Assembly: GCF_000993785.3 (NCBI RefSeq)
Contig: NZ_CP009922.3
Span: 1,240,001-1,304,000 of the forward strand
DNA: 64,000 nucleotides
Direction of reading: 5' to 3'
Source of the DNA: Streptomyces xiamenensis
GTDB lineage: Bacteria > Actinomycetota > Actinomycetes > Streptomycetales > Streptomycetaceae
In this document: one piece after another, positions 52,965 through 60,037 of the stretch
Layout of the letters: each line of letters starts with the position of its first letter
How positions within the stretch are numbered: position 1 is the stretch's first letter
Notes under the pieces: model-generated
The model's database searches: none
Seen by the model: only the letters and a program-made list of their open reading frames with translations
What the model was told of the DNA's origin: nothing
Made by a program: the position numbers and the translations under genes

Positions 52965-53827
52965 AGCTCTCCCGCCAATCGTTCGATGAGGCGCGCGGAC
53001 CGCTCCGCGTCCAGCGCCTGCATACGGATAATGCCATGGCGCTGAGCCTGGACACCGACTCTCAAGCGGTCGGTGATCACCGCGCTGATCTCCTGTGACT
53101 CGGTATACGCCACACTGCGCCCGTCCTTGGTATCCAGCAGCGTGATGGAGCCGTAGATGCCGTGGTGTCGCCACTGGGCAGTCGGCATAATCTGAATGGA
53201 CACATTGCGCAGTGCGCCCATCCGAAGCAGCCAGTCAAACTGCTCCGCCATCGTCTCCCTGCCCCCCACCGGGCGGCGCAGCACGGCCTCCTCGATCACG
53301 AAGGCGGTGACGACCGCCTTGTGGCTCTCGAAGATTCCCCGGCGCTCCATACGCGCGGCGACCAGTTCCTCCACCACCTCTTCGTCGGTGGGCGGGCACT
53401 GGCCGCTGATCAGTGCCCGCGCGTAGCTCTCCGTCTGCAACAGCCCGGGGACGACCAGGGGCTCGTACGAGTAAAGGCTGAAAGCCTCTTGCTCCCACTT
53501 GGCGAAGTCACGGAATCGGGCCGGGAAACGCGCGCGGTCGATGTCCTCCTGAATGGCCTTCAGTACCCCGCCGGCGTTGAGTACCGATTCCACGCCGTCG
53601 ATGAAGGGAGCCTTCGGGGCGCGACGTCCGCGTTCGACGGCCGACACCTGATCGACCCCGTATCCGATCCGGTCACCGAACTCCTGCTGTGTCAATCCGG
53701 CCGCCTCGCGCAGCCGCTTGATCTGTTTTCCCACGACCCGCAGCAACGGATCGACGACCTCCCGGCTCTCGCGGTTTCCCTGTTCCCCACCGTCGAATTC
53801 GGGAACATCGTGCTCGCCGGTACTCAT
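52961..53827 (-). CDS. XRE-family regulator with DUF5753 domain
   Basis: 288 aa. An HTH near residues 33-85 (IKRLREAAGLTQQEFGDRIGYGVDQVSAVERGRRAP) is followed by the DUF5753 domain: YEPLVVPGLLQTESYARALI, then RMERRGIF and QWRHHGIYGSITLL. WhiJ-like architecture. Its upstream region holds several dyads (53852-53952), fitting autoregulation. Confidence 0.94.
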   Translation of the reverse strand: MSTGEHDVPEFDGGEQGNRESREVVDPLLRVVGKQIKRLREAAGLTQQEFGDRIGYGVDQVSAVERGRRAPKAPFIDGVESVLNAGGVLKAIQEDIDRARFPARFRDFAKWEQEAFSLYSYEPLVVPGLLQTESYARALISGQCPPTDEEVVEELVAARMERRGIFESHKAVVTAFVIEEAVLRRPVGGRETMAEQFDWLLRMGALRNVSIQIMPTAQWRHHGIYGSITLLDTKDGRSVAYTESQEISAVITDRLRVGVQAQRHGIIRMQALDAERSARLIERLAGEL

Positions 53828-53851
53828 GGTGCGACCACCTCACAGTCGTCC

Positions 53852-53870
53852 GCCTGACCTCGTGTCAGGC
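53852..53870. promoter_or_regulatory. Dyad adjacent to the XRE gene start
   Basis: GCCTGAC (53852-53858) and GTCAGGC (53864-53870) are exact complements around 5 nt, 25 bp upstream of the XRE start. It overlaps a -10-like TAGCCT on the minus strand, suiting an autoregulatory site. Confidence 0.5.
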
Positions 53871-53904
53871 TAGAGGCGGCCCCTTCCGGCTCACGGATTC
53901 CGCT

Positions 53905-53952
53905 GGGGAATTCCCTCACACGGGTCATTGCCGTGAGGGGAAATTCCCTCAC
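53905..53952. promoter_or_regulatory. Paired GGGAATTCCCTCAC-type operator repeats
   Basis: GTGAGGGGAAATTCCCTCAC (53933-53952) is a 20-bp dyad with 7-bp arms. A second related copy, GGGGAATTCCCTCAC, lies at 53905-53919, 28-33 bp away. Two copies of one element about three helical turns apart suggest cooperative binding. Confidence 0.55.
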
Positions 53953-54208
53953 GCTGCGGGGGATTGCGCCATCCGGTCGCGGTCGGCCGGGGTCGACCGG
54001 CACCGTCCCGGTCCGGCACCTTGGGCGGCCGCCCCGGCGAACCGGCTGGCCACAGCGCTGCCGTACGGTACACGCCCCGGTCCGTGGCGAGCGGGGCTCC
54101 CGTTGCCCCGCCGCCCGCCTCCACCCGGGACGTCCGCGTGCCGCAGCCGTCAACACAGCGCGACCCGGCATGCGCGACCGGACACAACGGCCCCTCCGGG
54201 CAAGCCAC

Positions 54209-54239
54209 TTGACCTCAACCACGCTTGAACTTCTACGGT
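54209..54239 (+). promoter_or_regulatory. SoxR-type promoter of the NmrA-like gene
   Basis: TTGACC (54209-54214) and TACGGT (54234-54239) are 19 bp apart, the stretched spacing used by MerR/SoxR activators. Between them CCTCAA (54213-54218) and TTGAAC (54225-54230) sit at the half-site positions of the SoxR box (CCTCAA-N6-TTGAGG). Confidence 0.65.
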
Positions 54240-54264
54240 CGTGAGCGATGAAGGGAGTCCGCAC

Positions 54265-55080
54265 GTGACGACTTTGGTAACAGGCGCGACGGGGAACACC
54301 GGACGGCATGTGGTGGCGGAACTGCTCCGCCGGGGCGAACGGGTACGGGCGCTCACCCGCGATCCGGCCGCCGCCGTGGCGGCGGGAAGACTTCCGGCGG
54401 ACGGGGTGGAGGTGGTGACCGGCACGCACACCGCGCCCGAGACTTTGGGCGGTGCCCTCGCCGGTGTCGAACGGCTGCACATCACGGTGACGGCGGGACT
54501 CAGCGAGGCCGGGCCCGCGTTGGTGCGGCGGGCGGTCGACGCGGGCGTGCGGCGCATCACGGTGGTGTGGGGCGGCTGGGTGGGACCGGTCGAACGGGCC
54601 GTCGCGGACTCGGGGGTGGAGTGGACACGGCTGGAGCCGCAGGAGTTCATGTCCAACGCGTTGACGTGGACGGAGTCGATCCGCGCCGAGGGCGTGGTGC
54701 GCGAACCGTACGACGCGCCCAGTGCCGTCATCCACGAGGCCGACATCGGCGCGGTGGCGGCGACCGCTCTGCTGGATGACGGCCACTCCGGGCGGGCGTA
54801 CAACCTGACGGGGCCCGAGACGCTGACCACGCGGGAGCGGATCGCCGTGCTGTCCGGAGTCATCGGGCGCCCCGTGGAGTTCGCCCCGATCACGCACGAA
54901 CAGGCCGTGGACAGGCTGCTGGCCGAGGGGGTGTCCCGGGAGGACGCCGACTACGTCATCAACTGGCACGCCGCACCGCCGCCCGAGGCCTCGACCGTCG
55001 CGGACACGGTCGAGCGGGTGACGGGCCACCCGGCGCGCACCTTCACGGAGTGGGCGACGGCCCACGCCGACCGCTTCTGA
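54265..55080 (+). CDS. NmrA-like NAD(P)-binding oxidoreductase
   Basis: 271 aa from the GTG at 54265 (AAGGGAG 7 nt upstream). The atypical-SDR nucleotide motif is TLVTGATGNTGRHVV, followed by RALTRDP. There is no YxxxK catalytic pair, as usual in NmrA/azoreductase-like members. S. coelicolor SCO1178, a SoxR regulon member, is from memory a protein of this general class. The SoxR-like promoter predicts induction by redox-cycling compounds. It could be a quinone reductase or a redox sensor. Confidence 0.85.
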   Translation: MTTLVTGATGNTGRHVVAELLRRGERVRALTRDPAAAVAAGRLPADGVEVVTGTHTAPETLGGALAGVERLHITVTAGLSEAGPALVRRAVDAGVRRITVVWGGWVGPVERAVADSGVEWTRLEPQEFMSNALTWTESIRAEGVVREPYDAPSAVIHEADIGAVAATALLDDGHSGRAYNLTGPETLTTRERIAVLSGVIGRPVEFAPITHEQAVDRLLAEGVSREDADYVINWHAAPPPEASTVADTVERVTGHPARTFTEWATAHADRF

Positions 55081-55290
55081 CGCTTCGCGTGGGCCCCGGG
55101 CGCGGTGCAGGCACACCCCCCGACGGCCCCGGACGCGGCGTCGGCAGGGCCCCTCGGCCGCCTCGCCCCGCCGGGGGGCGAGGGCGCGGCGGCCGAGGCG
55201 GCGGGGGTCAACGCTGCTCCGTGGGACGGACGGATGCCGCCCCGGATGTGCCAGGGAGGATTGTCAGTCCCCGGTGCCACAATCGCCGGC

Positions 55291-55737
55291 ATGCCTCTGT
55301 GCGACTACTTCTCCGCCCCTGACGATCAGGCCGCCGTCGCGGTGCTCCCGACCGGGGAAGGACCGGGGCAGGCGGGCCTCGACACCGTCGGTCTCAAGAA
55401 CATCGACCCGGTCGTCGCGATGGCCCGGCTCGAAGCCATCCTGACGGGCTGCGGCTACGAGGAGGCCCGCGCCCTCCCCCGGGCCGGGCGGTTGCTGTCC
55501 GATCCGGAGGACGAAGCGGCGTTCGTCGTCAGCCTGACGGACACGCTGACCGCTGCCCTGGCCACGACTTCGGCGGACGACCGCGCCCGCTGTGCCCGGC
55601 TGTGGTCGCGGACCGGCGAGCTGCGGGAGCTGGAAATCAGCGCCGAGGACACGGCCGGTGCCCTGGAGGCGCTGGCCGGGCTGGCCCGGCGCGCACGGGG
55701 CTCCGGCCGGCGGCTGTACTGCTGGTGGGCGCTGTGA
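55291..55737 (+). CDS. Hypothetical protein
   Basis: 148 aa from the ATG at 55291. No ribosome site is evident; a -10-like CACAAT (55278-55283) 7 nt upstream suggests a leaderless mRNA. The frame is open back to 55105, but that part is Ala/Gly/Pro-rich and unlikely to be coding. The protein is acidic and mostly helical (DPVVAMARLEAILTGCGYEEAR, DTAGALEALAGLARRARG) and ends in RRLYCWWAL. No family recognised. It converges on the SDR gene with a 15-bp gap. Confidence 0.7.
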   Translation: MPLCDYFSAPDDQAAVAVLPTGEGPGQAGLDTVGLKNIDPVVAMARLEAILTGCGYEEARALPRAGRLLSDPEDEAAFVVSLTDTLTAALATTSADDRARCARLWSRTGELRELEISAEDTAGALEALAGLARRARGSGRRLYCWWAL

Positions 55738-55752
55738 CCCGCCGGAGCGGGG

Positions 55753-56520
55753 TCAGATGGCCGCCCAGCCGTTGTCCACCGGGAGGATCGCGCCGTTGAT
55801 GTTGCTCGCGGCGTCGGAGGCGAGGAAGACGATCGCGGCTGCCTGTTCGGACGGCTCGGAGACCTTGCCCACCAGGCGCAGGTAGGGGCCGATGGCGCGG
55901 GGGCCGTGGGCCTCCGGGTCGGCCTGGGGGCGCATGCCGGTGGCCGTGCCGCCGGGGGCGATGGCGTTGGTGCGGATTCCCTGCTCGCGGTACATGACGG
56001 CCAGGGACTTCGTCAGTCCGTCGATGCCGTGCTTGGCGGCCGTGTACGCGGCGCCCGCCGCGCTGCCGCGCAGGCTCGCCTCGGAGGCGGTGAAGACGAT
56101 GGCGGCGCTCTCCCGTTCCAGCAGGTGCGGGAGGGCGGCGCGGGTGAGGAGGAACGGCGCGGTGAGGTTGACGCGGATGACCCGGTCCCATTCGGCGTCG
56201 TCGGTCTCGCCGAGCGCGGACATCCGGTCCATGATCCCGGCGTTGTTGACCAGGATGTCGAGGCCGCCGTGCGCCTCCACGGCGGTGGCGACGACCTCGT
56301 CCACCACGCGCTGTTCGCTCAGGTCGCCGACGACGGCGCGGGCGGTGCCGCCGTCGCCCCCGATGGCGGCGACGACCCCTTCCGCCGCCTCGCCGTCAAG
56401 GTCGGCGACGAGGACCCGCGCACCCTCCCCGGCGAAGCGCAGGGCGGCGGCGCGGCCGATGCCCGAGCCCGCCCCGGTGACGATCACGCTCTTGTCGCGC
56501 AGTCCTGTGGTGGTGGTCAT
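55753..56520 (-). CDS. Short-chain dehydrogenase/reductase
   Basis: 255 aa. Classical SDR motifs: VTGAGSGIGRAAAL, VADLDGE (Asp favouring NAD), LVNNAGIM, and catalytic YTAAKHG with Tyr and Lys, preceded by the Ser region FTASEAS. The C-terminal SDR block AAAIVFLASDAASNINGAILPVDNG is complete. Divergent from the MarR gene, with MarR-type operators between them. It probably oxidises the alcohol made by the P450 system to the ketone used by the BVMO; this role is inferred from context. Confidence 0.92.
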   Translation of the reverse strand: MTTTTGLRDKSVIVTGAGSGIGRAAALRFAGEGARVLVADLDGEAAEGVVAAIGGDGGTARAVVGDLSEQRVVDEVVATAVEAHGGLDILVNNAGIMDRMSALGETDDAEWDRVIRVNLTAPFLLTRAALPHLLERESAAIVFTASEASLRGSAAGAAYTAAKHGIDGLTKSLAVMYREQGIRTNAIAPGGTATGMRPQADPEAHGPRAIGPYLRLVGKVSEPSEQAAAIVFLASDAASNINGAILPVDNGWAAI

Positions 56521-56546
56521 CGTCTCTCCCTCTGGTGGCGGGTGCG

Positions 56547-56581
56547 GGTTCCCGGGCCCGCGCGGATCGGGCCCGGGAACC
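56547..56581. other. 14-bp perfect hairpin in the SDR leader
   Basis: GGTTCCCGGGCCCG (56547-56560) and its complement (56568-56581) with a 7-nt loop, 27 bp upstream of the SDR start. A second hairpin follows at 56616. On the SDR transcript both would precede the start codon, as in an attenuator. Confidence 0.7.
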
Positions 56582-56615
56582 GGTGCCGATCCCCGTCCCC
56601 ACGGGTTCCGGCGTA

Positions 56616-56643
56616 CGGACCGCCCCCGCTCGTGGGCGGTCCG
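56616..56643. other. 10-bp perfect hairpin in the SDR-MarR gap
   Basis: CGGACCGCCC (56616-56625) and complement (56634-56643) with an 8-nt loop. It lies 35 bp from the 56547 hairpin, in the gap between divergent genes where terminators are not expected. Confidence 0.7.
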
Positions 56644-56719
56644 GTCCGGGGCCTCCCGGGAACGTGTGTGCCAGGTGGCACGGGGGTCTGAACTGCCGTT
56701 TCGCCGGGAAGTGGCTTAC

Positions 56720-56756
56720 TTGACTCAGGCAAACATGATGAGCTTGCCTAAGTCAA
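56720..56756. promoter_or_regulatory. MarR operators O1 and O2 (TTGNCTNAGNCAA)
   Basis: TTGACTCAGGCAA (56720-56732) and TTGCCTAAGTCAA (56744-56756) each fit the perfect palindrome TTG-N-CT-N-AG-N-CAA. They are 24 bp apart centre to centre. Placed between SDR and MarR, they could control both. Confidence 0.75.
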
Positions 56757-56774
56757 ACAATCACGGCGAAGACA

Positions 56775-56805
56775 TTGCTTGACTCAGGCAAAGCTGAACT
56801 AGAGT
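56775..56805 (+). promoter_or_regulatory. MarR operator O3 and leaderless promoter
   Basis: A third operator, TTGACTCAGGCAA (56779-56791), overlaps the -35 region. TAGAGT (56800-56805) is a -10 box 7 nt before the ATG at 56813, so the mRNA is probably leaderless. TTGCTT at 56775 (19-bp spacing) or TTGACT at 56779 (15-bp spacing) could be the -35. The overlap predicts autorepression. Confidence 0.65.
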
Positions 56806-56812
56806 GTGATCC

Positions 56813-57700
56813 ATGCCAGTCCCCACCCCCTCCTCCGGTGACTCTCCCGCCGACGGCGCACCTTCCCCCGAGGTGCTGGCCATCGAGAGCGCCCTCAACC
56901 GCATCACCTACCTCACCGCCCGCGCCCGCCAGCACACCCGACTGATGTCCCAGGCCGGGGTCCCCCTGGACCGGGCCGGGGCCGCCCTGCTGCGGCAGGT
57001 GGCGGAGGCCGAGCCGCTGCGGCCCAGCGAGCTGGCCCTGCGGATGTCCGTGGAGGCGTCCCACGTCACCCGGCAGGCGCAGCATCTCCAGCGGGCCGGC
57101 TATCTGACCCGGGTCGCCGATCCGGAGGACCGGCGGGCCCAGCGCATCCGGATCACCGAGGCCGGCCGGGAAGCGGTGCGCAAGATCCGGGACGCCAGCG
57201 GCCGGAGCATGGAGGTGGCACTCGCCGACTGGTCACCGGAGGAACTCACCCAGCTCGCCAGCCTGTTCAACAAGATGGTGGACGACTTCCTCGCCCACGC
57301 GGACAACCTCACCGAGGAGGAGAATACGGACGGGGCCTCCCCCGCGGGCACTGAAACCCCCGCCCCTGCCCTCCCCACCCCTCCCCCGGACCCCTGCCCT
57401 CCCCACCCCTCCCCCGGACCCCTGCCCCCGCCCCCTCCCCGCCGCCCCACTCGCCGTGAAGTCCAAGCGCTCCTTCCGAATGGTCTTTCATGCTGGCATC
57501 GCAGGCACCCCAGGCAAGCACTCACGACAAGGCACCGCCGGCCAGGGGGGACGGGGAGCAGCTCCTTGTCCTCGCCGGCGATCCGCCGAGCGCCGAACTC
57601 CTCACCACCACCCTCGAACTGGCGGGCTACCGGGTCGACACGGGCGGCTGCGGCCGTGAGGCGGTGGCCCACCTCACCCGGCGCCGGTATGACCTGCTGA
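56813..57700 (+). CDS. MarR-family regulator with aberrant C-terminal extension
   Basis: 295 aa as read. Residues ~20-165 are a normal MarR winged helix: GVPLDRAGAALLRQVAEAEPLRPSELALRMSVEASHVTRQAQHLQRAGYLTRVADPEDRRAQRIRITEAG. Members usually end near 150-170. Here a 28-bp tandem repeat (57363-57418) is followed by ~95 Pro/Arg/Ser-rich residues that overlap the next gene by 211 bp and look like noise translation. The natural stop was probably lost by a repeat-length frameshift. The DNA-binding part should still work. It is divergent from SDR and flanked by three palindromic operators. Confidence 0.85.
   Translation: MPVPTPSSGDSPADGAPSPEVLAIESALNRITYLTARARQHTRLMSQAGVPLDRAGAALLRQVAEAEPLRPSELALRMSVEASHVTRQAQHLQRAGYLTRVADPEDRRAQRIRITEAGREAVRKIRDASGRSMEVALADWSPEELTQLASLFNKMVDDFLAHADNLTEEENTDGASPAGTETPAPALPTPPPDPCPPHPSPGPLPPPPPRRPTRREVQALLPNGLSCWHRRHPRQALTTRHRRPGGTGSSSLSSPAIRRAPNSSPPPSNWRATGSTRAAAAVRRWPTSPGAGMTC
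57363..57427. repeat. 28-bp tandem repeat in the MarR 3' region
   Basis: Two perfect 28-bp C-rich units (57363-57390 and 57391-57418) plus the first 9 bases of a third. Because 28 is not a multiple of three, gain or loss of a unit changes the downstream frame; one alternative frame stops at the TGA at 57456-57458. Confidence 0.9.
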
Positions 57701-58281
57701 TCCTCGACGTCGCGCTCCCCCGGCTCGACCGGCTGGCCGAGCACCGCCGGCCCCTGCCCGTACGGCCGCCCGTCCTCTTCCTCACCGACTGCGACTCCCT
57801 GTTCAGCCTGCTCCCCGGACTGGGCACCCGCCCCGCGCCCGAGGACTACGTCACCAAGCCGGTCCGGATCCCGGAGGTGCTGGCCAGAACGCAGCTGCTG
57901 CTGCGCGGCCGGGGCGCCGGGCGACCCGAGCAACTCGCCCAGCACTACGGCGATCTCGTCCTGGACGACGCCACCTGTCAGGCCCGGCGCGGGGCACGCC
58001 CGCTCGATCTCACCCCCGCCGAGTACCGGCTGCTGCGCCAACTGCTCGTCAACGCCGAGCAGGTGCTCTCCAAGGAACAGATCTGCCGCCATGTCTGGGG
58101 GGAGTTCCGGGCCGGCAACGCCATCGAGAAGCTCGTCTCCCGGCTGCGGCACAAGGTCGACCGGGAGGGGCCGCCGCTGATCCACACCCGGCGCGGCTTC
58201 GGCTACTGGCTGGGCCGCCGCGCCTCGGAGACCGTCGCACTCTGTGACCTGTGTCACGTCAGGTTGTCGTCAGGTAACTGA
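57490..58281 (+). CDS. OmpR-type response regulator with degenerate receiver
   Basis: 263 aa. The receiver is short. The phospho-acceptor Asp survives in LLILDVALP and Lys in YVTKPVR, but the paired acidic pocket is reduced to LVLAGDPPSAELL with a single Asp. The C-terminal winged helix is intact: LDLTPAEYRLLRQLLVNAEQVLSKEQICRHVWGE, then LVSRLRHKVD and HTRRGFGYWL. There is no kinase gene nearby. It precedes the P450 remnant/ferredoxin operon and may regulate it without phosphorylation. Its start region is overlapped by the extended MarR frame. Confidence 0.85.
   Translation: MLASQAPQASTHDKAPPARGDGEQLLVLAGDPPSAELLTTTLELAGYRVDTGGCGREAVAHLTRRRYDLLILDVALPRLDRLAEHRRPLPVRPPVLFLTDCDSLFSLLPGLGTRPAPEDYVTKPVRIPEVLARTQLLLRGRGAGRPEQLAQHYGDLVLDDATCQARRGARPLDLTPAEYRLLRQLLVNAEQVLSKEQICRHVWGEFRAGNAIEKLVSRLRHKVDREGPPLIHTRRGFGYWLGRRASETVALCDLCHVRLSSGN
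58243..58257. promoter_or_regulatory. CRP-like dyad
   Basis: TGTGA-N6-TCAC at 58243-58257 matches the CRP-family half-sites and lies ~97 bp before the P450 remnant, within the 3' end of the regulator gene. One isolated site in coding DNA could be chance. Confidence 0.25.
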
Positions 58282-58353
58282 CCGCAAGGTGTCAGCTCCA
58301 TCGGGTTGCCTGAAACCACCCTGCCCCGGTGCACCCCACAACCGAGGAGAGAC

Positions 58354-58551
58354 ATGGCCGACACCCCAGCGTCCGGTTGCGGCCCGCACCAGTGCCTGGG
58401 CCAGCCGCTCGCCCGCCCGGAGCCGCAGATCGTGTACGGCACGCTCCACCGCCGGACACCGGGGCTGCGGCCGGCCGTGGCGTGCGAGGAGATCGAGTTC
58501 GTGCCCGAGGAGACCATCTACGGCGTGCGTGCCCTGCCCGTCACCTGGTGA
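58354..58551 (+). pseudogene. C-terminal cytochrome P450 remnant with its own start
   Basis: 65 codons with an ATG and a good GAGGAGAG site. From residue ~8 the translation is the C-terminal end of a P450: the heme-loop segment GCGPHQCLGQPLARPEPQ (Cys ligand retained), then the L-helix and the terminal EEIEFVPEE...YGVRALPVTW. Everything N-terminal (~340 residues with I-helix and ExxR) is missing, and no remnant is seen in the 72 bp upstream. It cannot be a working P450. It sits where a full P450 gene would precede its ferredoxin, so a deletion probably removed the rest. Whether the stub is translated is unknown. Confidence 0.88.
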
Positions 58552-58579
58552 CCCCCTTCATTTTCCGAGGAATCGCATC

Positions 58580-58777
58580 ATGCGCGTAGAAATCGACGAA
58601 CCCAAGTGTGTGGCCTCCGGTCAGTGCGTCGTGGCTTCGCCCGGCGTCTTCGACCAGCGGGACGAGGACGGCGTCGTGATCCTGCTGGAACAGACGCCGC
58701 CGTCCGCCCTGCACGACGAGGTGCGGGAGGCCGCCGCCGTGTGCCCGGCGGCGGCGATCCGGCTGGTGCAGGGGTGA
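58580..58777 (+). CDS. [3Fe-4S]-type ferredoxin
   Basis: 65 aa. Cluster ligands are CVASGQC (C-x5-C) and the distant CPAAAI, three cysteines in all, as in the 3Fe-4S ferredoxins that feed electrons to actinomycete P450s. GAGGAA precedes the ATG. It is intact while both partners, the P450 and the reductase, are damaged. It lies 28 bp after the P450 stub and 4 bp before the reductase. Confidence 0.94.
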   Translation: MRVEIDEPKCVASGQCVVASPGVFDQRDEDGVVILLEQTPPSALHDEVREAAAVCPAAAIRLVQG

Positions 58778-58781
58778 TCCG

Positions 58782-60017
58782 GTGACCCGGATCGTCATCG
58801 TCGGCGCCTCGGCCGCCGGACTCGCGGCGGCCGAGACGCTGCGCCGCGAGGGGTACGACGGCACGCTCACCCTCGTCGGCGACGAGCCGCACCCGCCGTA
58901 CGACCGGCCGCCGTTGTCCAAGCAGGTGCTCGCCGGGCAGTGGGCCCCGGAGCGGCTGGCGCTGCGCGCCCCGGCCGATCTGGCCGCGCTCGGCCTGGAC
59001 CTGCGGCTGGGCACCGCCGCCACCGGGGTGGACCCGGCTGCCCGCACGGTCCTGCTCGCGGACGGCGGAAGCACGGGCGAACGCGACCTGCCCTACGACG
59101 GACTCATCATCGCCACCGGCGTACGGCCGCGCCTGCTCCCCGGCTCCGGCGGGGACGCCGCCCATGTGCTGCGCACCGTGGAGGACGCTCTGGCGCTGCG
59201 GGACCGGCTGCGCCCCGGCCGCCATCTGGTGGTGGTCGGCGCCGGGTTCCTCGGAGCGGAGGCCACCGCGGTGGCCCGGGGCCTGGGCGCGGAGGTCACC
59301 CTCCTCGAACCGGCCCCGGTCCCGCTGGCGCACGCCGTCGGCGAGCGGATCGGTGACCTGCTCGCCGGAGTGCACCGGGCGCACGGCGTCACGCTGCGCA
59401 CCGGCGTCACCGTCCGCGAGGTGCTGGACGGCGGGCGCGGCGTACGGCTGGCGGACGGCGAGGAGATCCCGGCCGACGACGTGCTGGTGGCGATCGGATC
59501 CCGGCCGAACACCGAGTGGCTGGCCGGCAGCGGACTGCCGGTGGACGACGGCCTGGTGTGCGACGCGTACTGCGCCGCCGCCCCCGGTGTCTACGGCGCG
59601 GGCGATGTCGCGCGCTGGCACCATCCGCTGTTCGGCACGGCGCTGCGCGTCGAGCACCGTACGCACGCCGCCGAGCAGGGCATGGCCGCCGCCCGGAATC
59701 TGCTGCGCCCCGAGGGGCGTCGTCCGTTCGCGCCGGTGCCGTACTTCTGGTCCGACCAGTAGGACCTGAAGGTCCAGGCGTACGGGCACCTGCGCGGCCA
59801 CGACGAACTCGCCGTCGTGGCGGGCGATCTCGCCGAACGCCGGTTCCTGGCCGTCTACCGCACCGGCGACCACCTCACCGGCGCGCTCGCCGTCGGCATG
59901 CCGCCCGGGGCGATCCGCCCGTGGCGGGCGGCCGTCGCCGCCCGCACCCCCTGGCACGAGGCGCTGCGCGCCGCCGCGCCCGGCACGAGCGCCGGCACCA
60001 TCTCCCCCGTTCCGTGA
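58782..60017 (+). pseudogene. Ferredoxin reductase interrupted by an in-frame amber codon
   Basis: The first 326 codons encode a normal FAD/NAD reductase: IVIVGASAAGLAAAETLR, PYDRPPLSK, VVVGAGFLGAEATAVAR and GVYGAGDVARWHHPLFG. Codon 327 is TAG (59760-59762) in the conserved motif [14 protein letters not shown], where homologues have Tyr. The same frame then continues cleanly through the C-terminal domain ([23 protein letters not shown]...) to TGA at 60015-60017, 411 residues if read through. A single TAC-to-TAG change explains it. A 326-aa product lacking the C-terminal third is unlikely to work. Sequencing error is possible. Confidence 0.9.
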
Positions 60018-60037
60018 AGCGACCAGAAGGGTTACGC

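Larger units (their letters stand above)
53828..54264. other. 437-bp divergent regulatory region
   Basis: No gene is supported here. The left part carries dyads near the XRE start; the right part carries the SoxR-like promoter of the NmrA gene. The middle (~53960-54190) shows only high-GC sequence without a recognisable element. Confidence 0.6.
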
